64,000 nucleotides of DNA from assembly GCA_041619555.1 (NCBI GenBank), contig JBFKDQ010000004.1, positions 46,408-110,407 on the forward strand. The letters are read 5' to 3'. Numbering within the stretch: position 1 is the first letter of the stretch; each line of letters starts with the position of its first letter. Below the pieces are notes generated by a model. The model ran no database searches and had not been told where the DNA came from. It saw only the letters and a list, made by a program, of their open reading frames with translations. A program made the position numbers and the translations under genes. Shown here piece after piece: positions 63,130-64,000 of this stretch. The DNA comes from Oceanococcus sp041619555 (GTDB lineage Bacteria > Pseudomonadota > Gammaproteobacteria > Nevskiales > Oceanococcaceae).

Positions 63130-64000
63130 ATGAGAGCAGTACCCATTCTCCGCGCCGCAGTGACGGGCGCGGCCCTCCTCGGCCTCAGCTTCGGGGCCGG
63201 CGCTTCCAGCCACCGCGAGGCGCCCTTCATCACCAGCAGCCCGAAAGTGGACGGCACCGACTTCTACCTGTTCCGCAGTTACGAAAGCGGGCGTGGCGAC
63301 TTCGTCACCGTGATTGCCAACTATCAGGGCCTGCAGGACGCCTATGGCGGCCCCAACTATTTTCGCCTGGACCCGGCGGCGCTTTACGAGATTCACATCG
63401 ACAACAACGGCGATGCGGTCGAAGACCTCAGCTTCCAGTTCCGCTTCGACAACGCACTGAAAGGGCTCGCCGTCCCTGTCGGCGATACGACTGTGGCGGT
63501 GCCGCTGAGTAACATCGGCCCCATCAGCGCCGGCGACACCGCGGCCCTGAACGTCAGCGAAAGCTACACCCTGAGCCTGGTCACCGGTGACCGGCGCAGC
63601 GGCACGCGCAGTGCCGTCACCAAGCCGGACGGCAACACGGTGTTCGAAAAGCCGACCGACTACATCGGCACCAAGAGTTTTGCCGACTACGCCGCCTATG
63701 CCCGCGCCCACATCCACTCCATCAGCATTCCCGGCTGCAGCGAACCCGGCCGCGTGTTCGTGGGCCAGCGGCGCGAGGGCTTTGTCGTGAACCTCGGCGA
63801 AACCTTTGACCTGGTCAATATCGAAGCCCCGGCCGAGGAACTGGCCGAGGGTGCCCGGTCGCTGGAACAGAACAGCATCGCGGACAAGAACGTGACCTCC
63901 CTCGCGCTCGAACTGCCGATCGCCTGCGTGACCAGCGGAAACGAGAGCGTGATTGGCGCCTGGACTACCGCCAGTCTGCGGCAGGCCAGGATGCTCAATC
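63130..64000 (+). CDS. DUF4331 secreted protein, 3' end outside the window
   Basis: Open from the ATG at 63130 to the window end (290 codons). A signal peptide of about 25 residues ends near GAGASS, followed by SHREAPFITSSPKVDGTDFYLFRSYE, the strongly conserved opening of DUF4331 proteins. The function is unknown; the protein is probably periplasmic or exported. It is frequently found near ECF sigma/anti-sigma pairs and here carries the shared ECF-type promoter. Confidence 0.9.
   Translation, partial: MRAVPILRAAVTGAALLGLSFGAGASSHREAPFITSSPKVDGTDFYLFRSYESGRGDFVTVIANYQGLQDAYGGPNYFRLDPAALYEIHIDNNGDAVEDLSFQFRFDNALKGLAVPVGDTTVAVPLSNIGPISAGDTAALNVSESYTLSLVTGDRRSGTRSAVTKPDGNTVFEKPTDYIGTKSFADYAAYARAHIHSISIPGCSEPGRVFVGQRREGFVVNLGETFDLVNIEAPAEELAEGARSLEQNSIADKNVTSLALELPIACVTSGNESVIGAWTTASLRQARMLN

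Overview
The window is one continuous, gene-dense, GC-rich stretch of a gammaproteobacterial chromosome. Support for that placement comes from a typical gammaproteobacterial dcw cluster preceded by rsmI and rnpB, the yrbG-kdsD-kdsC-lptCAB locus, ibaG-murA, lpoA-yraN, the ubiE-ubiJ-ubiB operon, secB-gpsA, and dapF-DUF484-xerC-hslVU. The order resembles non-enteric groups (Pseudomonas, Xanthomonadales or Nevskiales-like) more than Enterobacterales. The genus cannot be named from the sequence alone. No tRNA, 16S/23S rRNA, insertion sequence or CRISPR array was seen.

Layout. 1-11621 (minus): mraZ, rsmH, ftsL, ftsI, murE, murF, mraY, murD, ftsW, murG and the start of murC, nearly all with overlapping stops and starts. 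They lie behind a strong sigma70 promoter and a three-unit 10-bp repeat that looks like the MraZ operator. 11851-13114 (minus): rnpB and rsmI. 13242-16809 (plus): lpoA, yraN and an FAD-linked oxidase. 16802-24594 (minus): sspB, the bc1 complex petABC, hisC-hisD-hisG, murA and ibaG. 24608-26280 (minus): a two-gene YadGH-type ABC exporter at the place where mlaFEDCB usually sits. 26369-30624 (plus): yrbG, kdsD, kdsC, lptC, lptA, lptB. 30668-32614 (minus): gpsA, secB and a rhodanese. 32730-35322 (plus): envC and ctpA, closed by a clear intrinsic terminator. 35401-43261 (minus): ubiB, ubiJ, ubiE, a DUF971 protein, hslU, hslV, xerC, a DUF484 protein and dapF. 43385-49793: an HExxH protein, a glutathione-reductase-like enzyme, lemA with a GIDE-domain partner, prlC and xthA.

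49924-64000 is the accessory part. It holds a 971-residue lipoprotein with Ig/PKD-like and beta-propeller-like regions, a structured intergenic spacer, and a divergent TetR/P450 pair. A lipid-modification cluster follows: a fatty-acid hydroxylase/sterol-desaturase protein, two different cyclopropane-synthase-family methyltransferases, DUF2878, DUF1365 and an FAD-dependent oxidoreductase. Divergent from it are an ECF sigma factor, an RskA-like anti-sigma factor and a DUF4331 protein cut by the window end.

The most interesting signal is a shared promoter motif, GGCTGCATCC, then 16 bp, then CGTA. It occurs just upstream of the lipid operon on the minus strand (61599-61628) and just upstream of the DUF4331 gene on the plus strand (63057-63086). 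The two flank the ECF sigma/anti-sigma pair, so the simplest reading is that this sigma factor drives both. That would make the region a compact envelope-lipid stress regulon.
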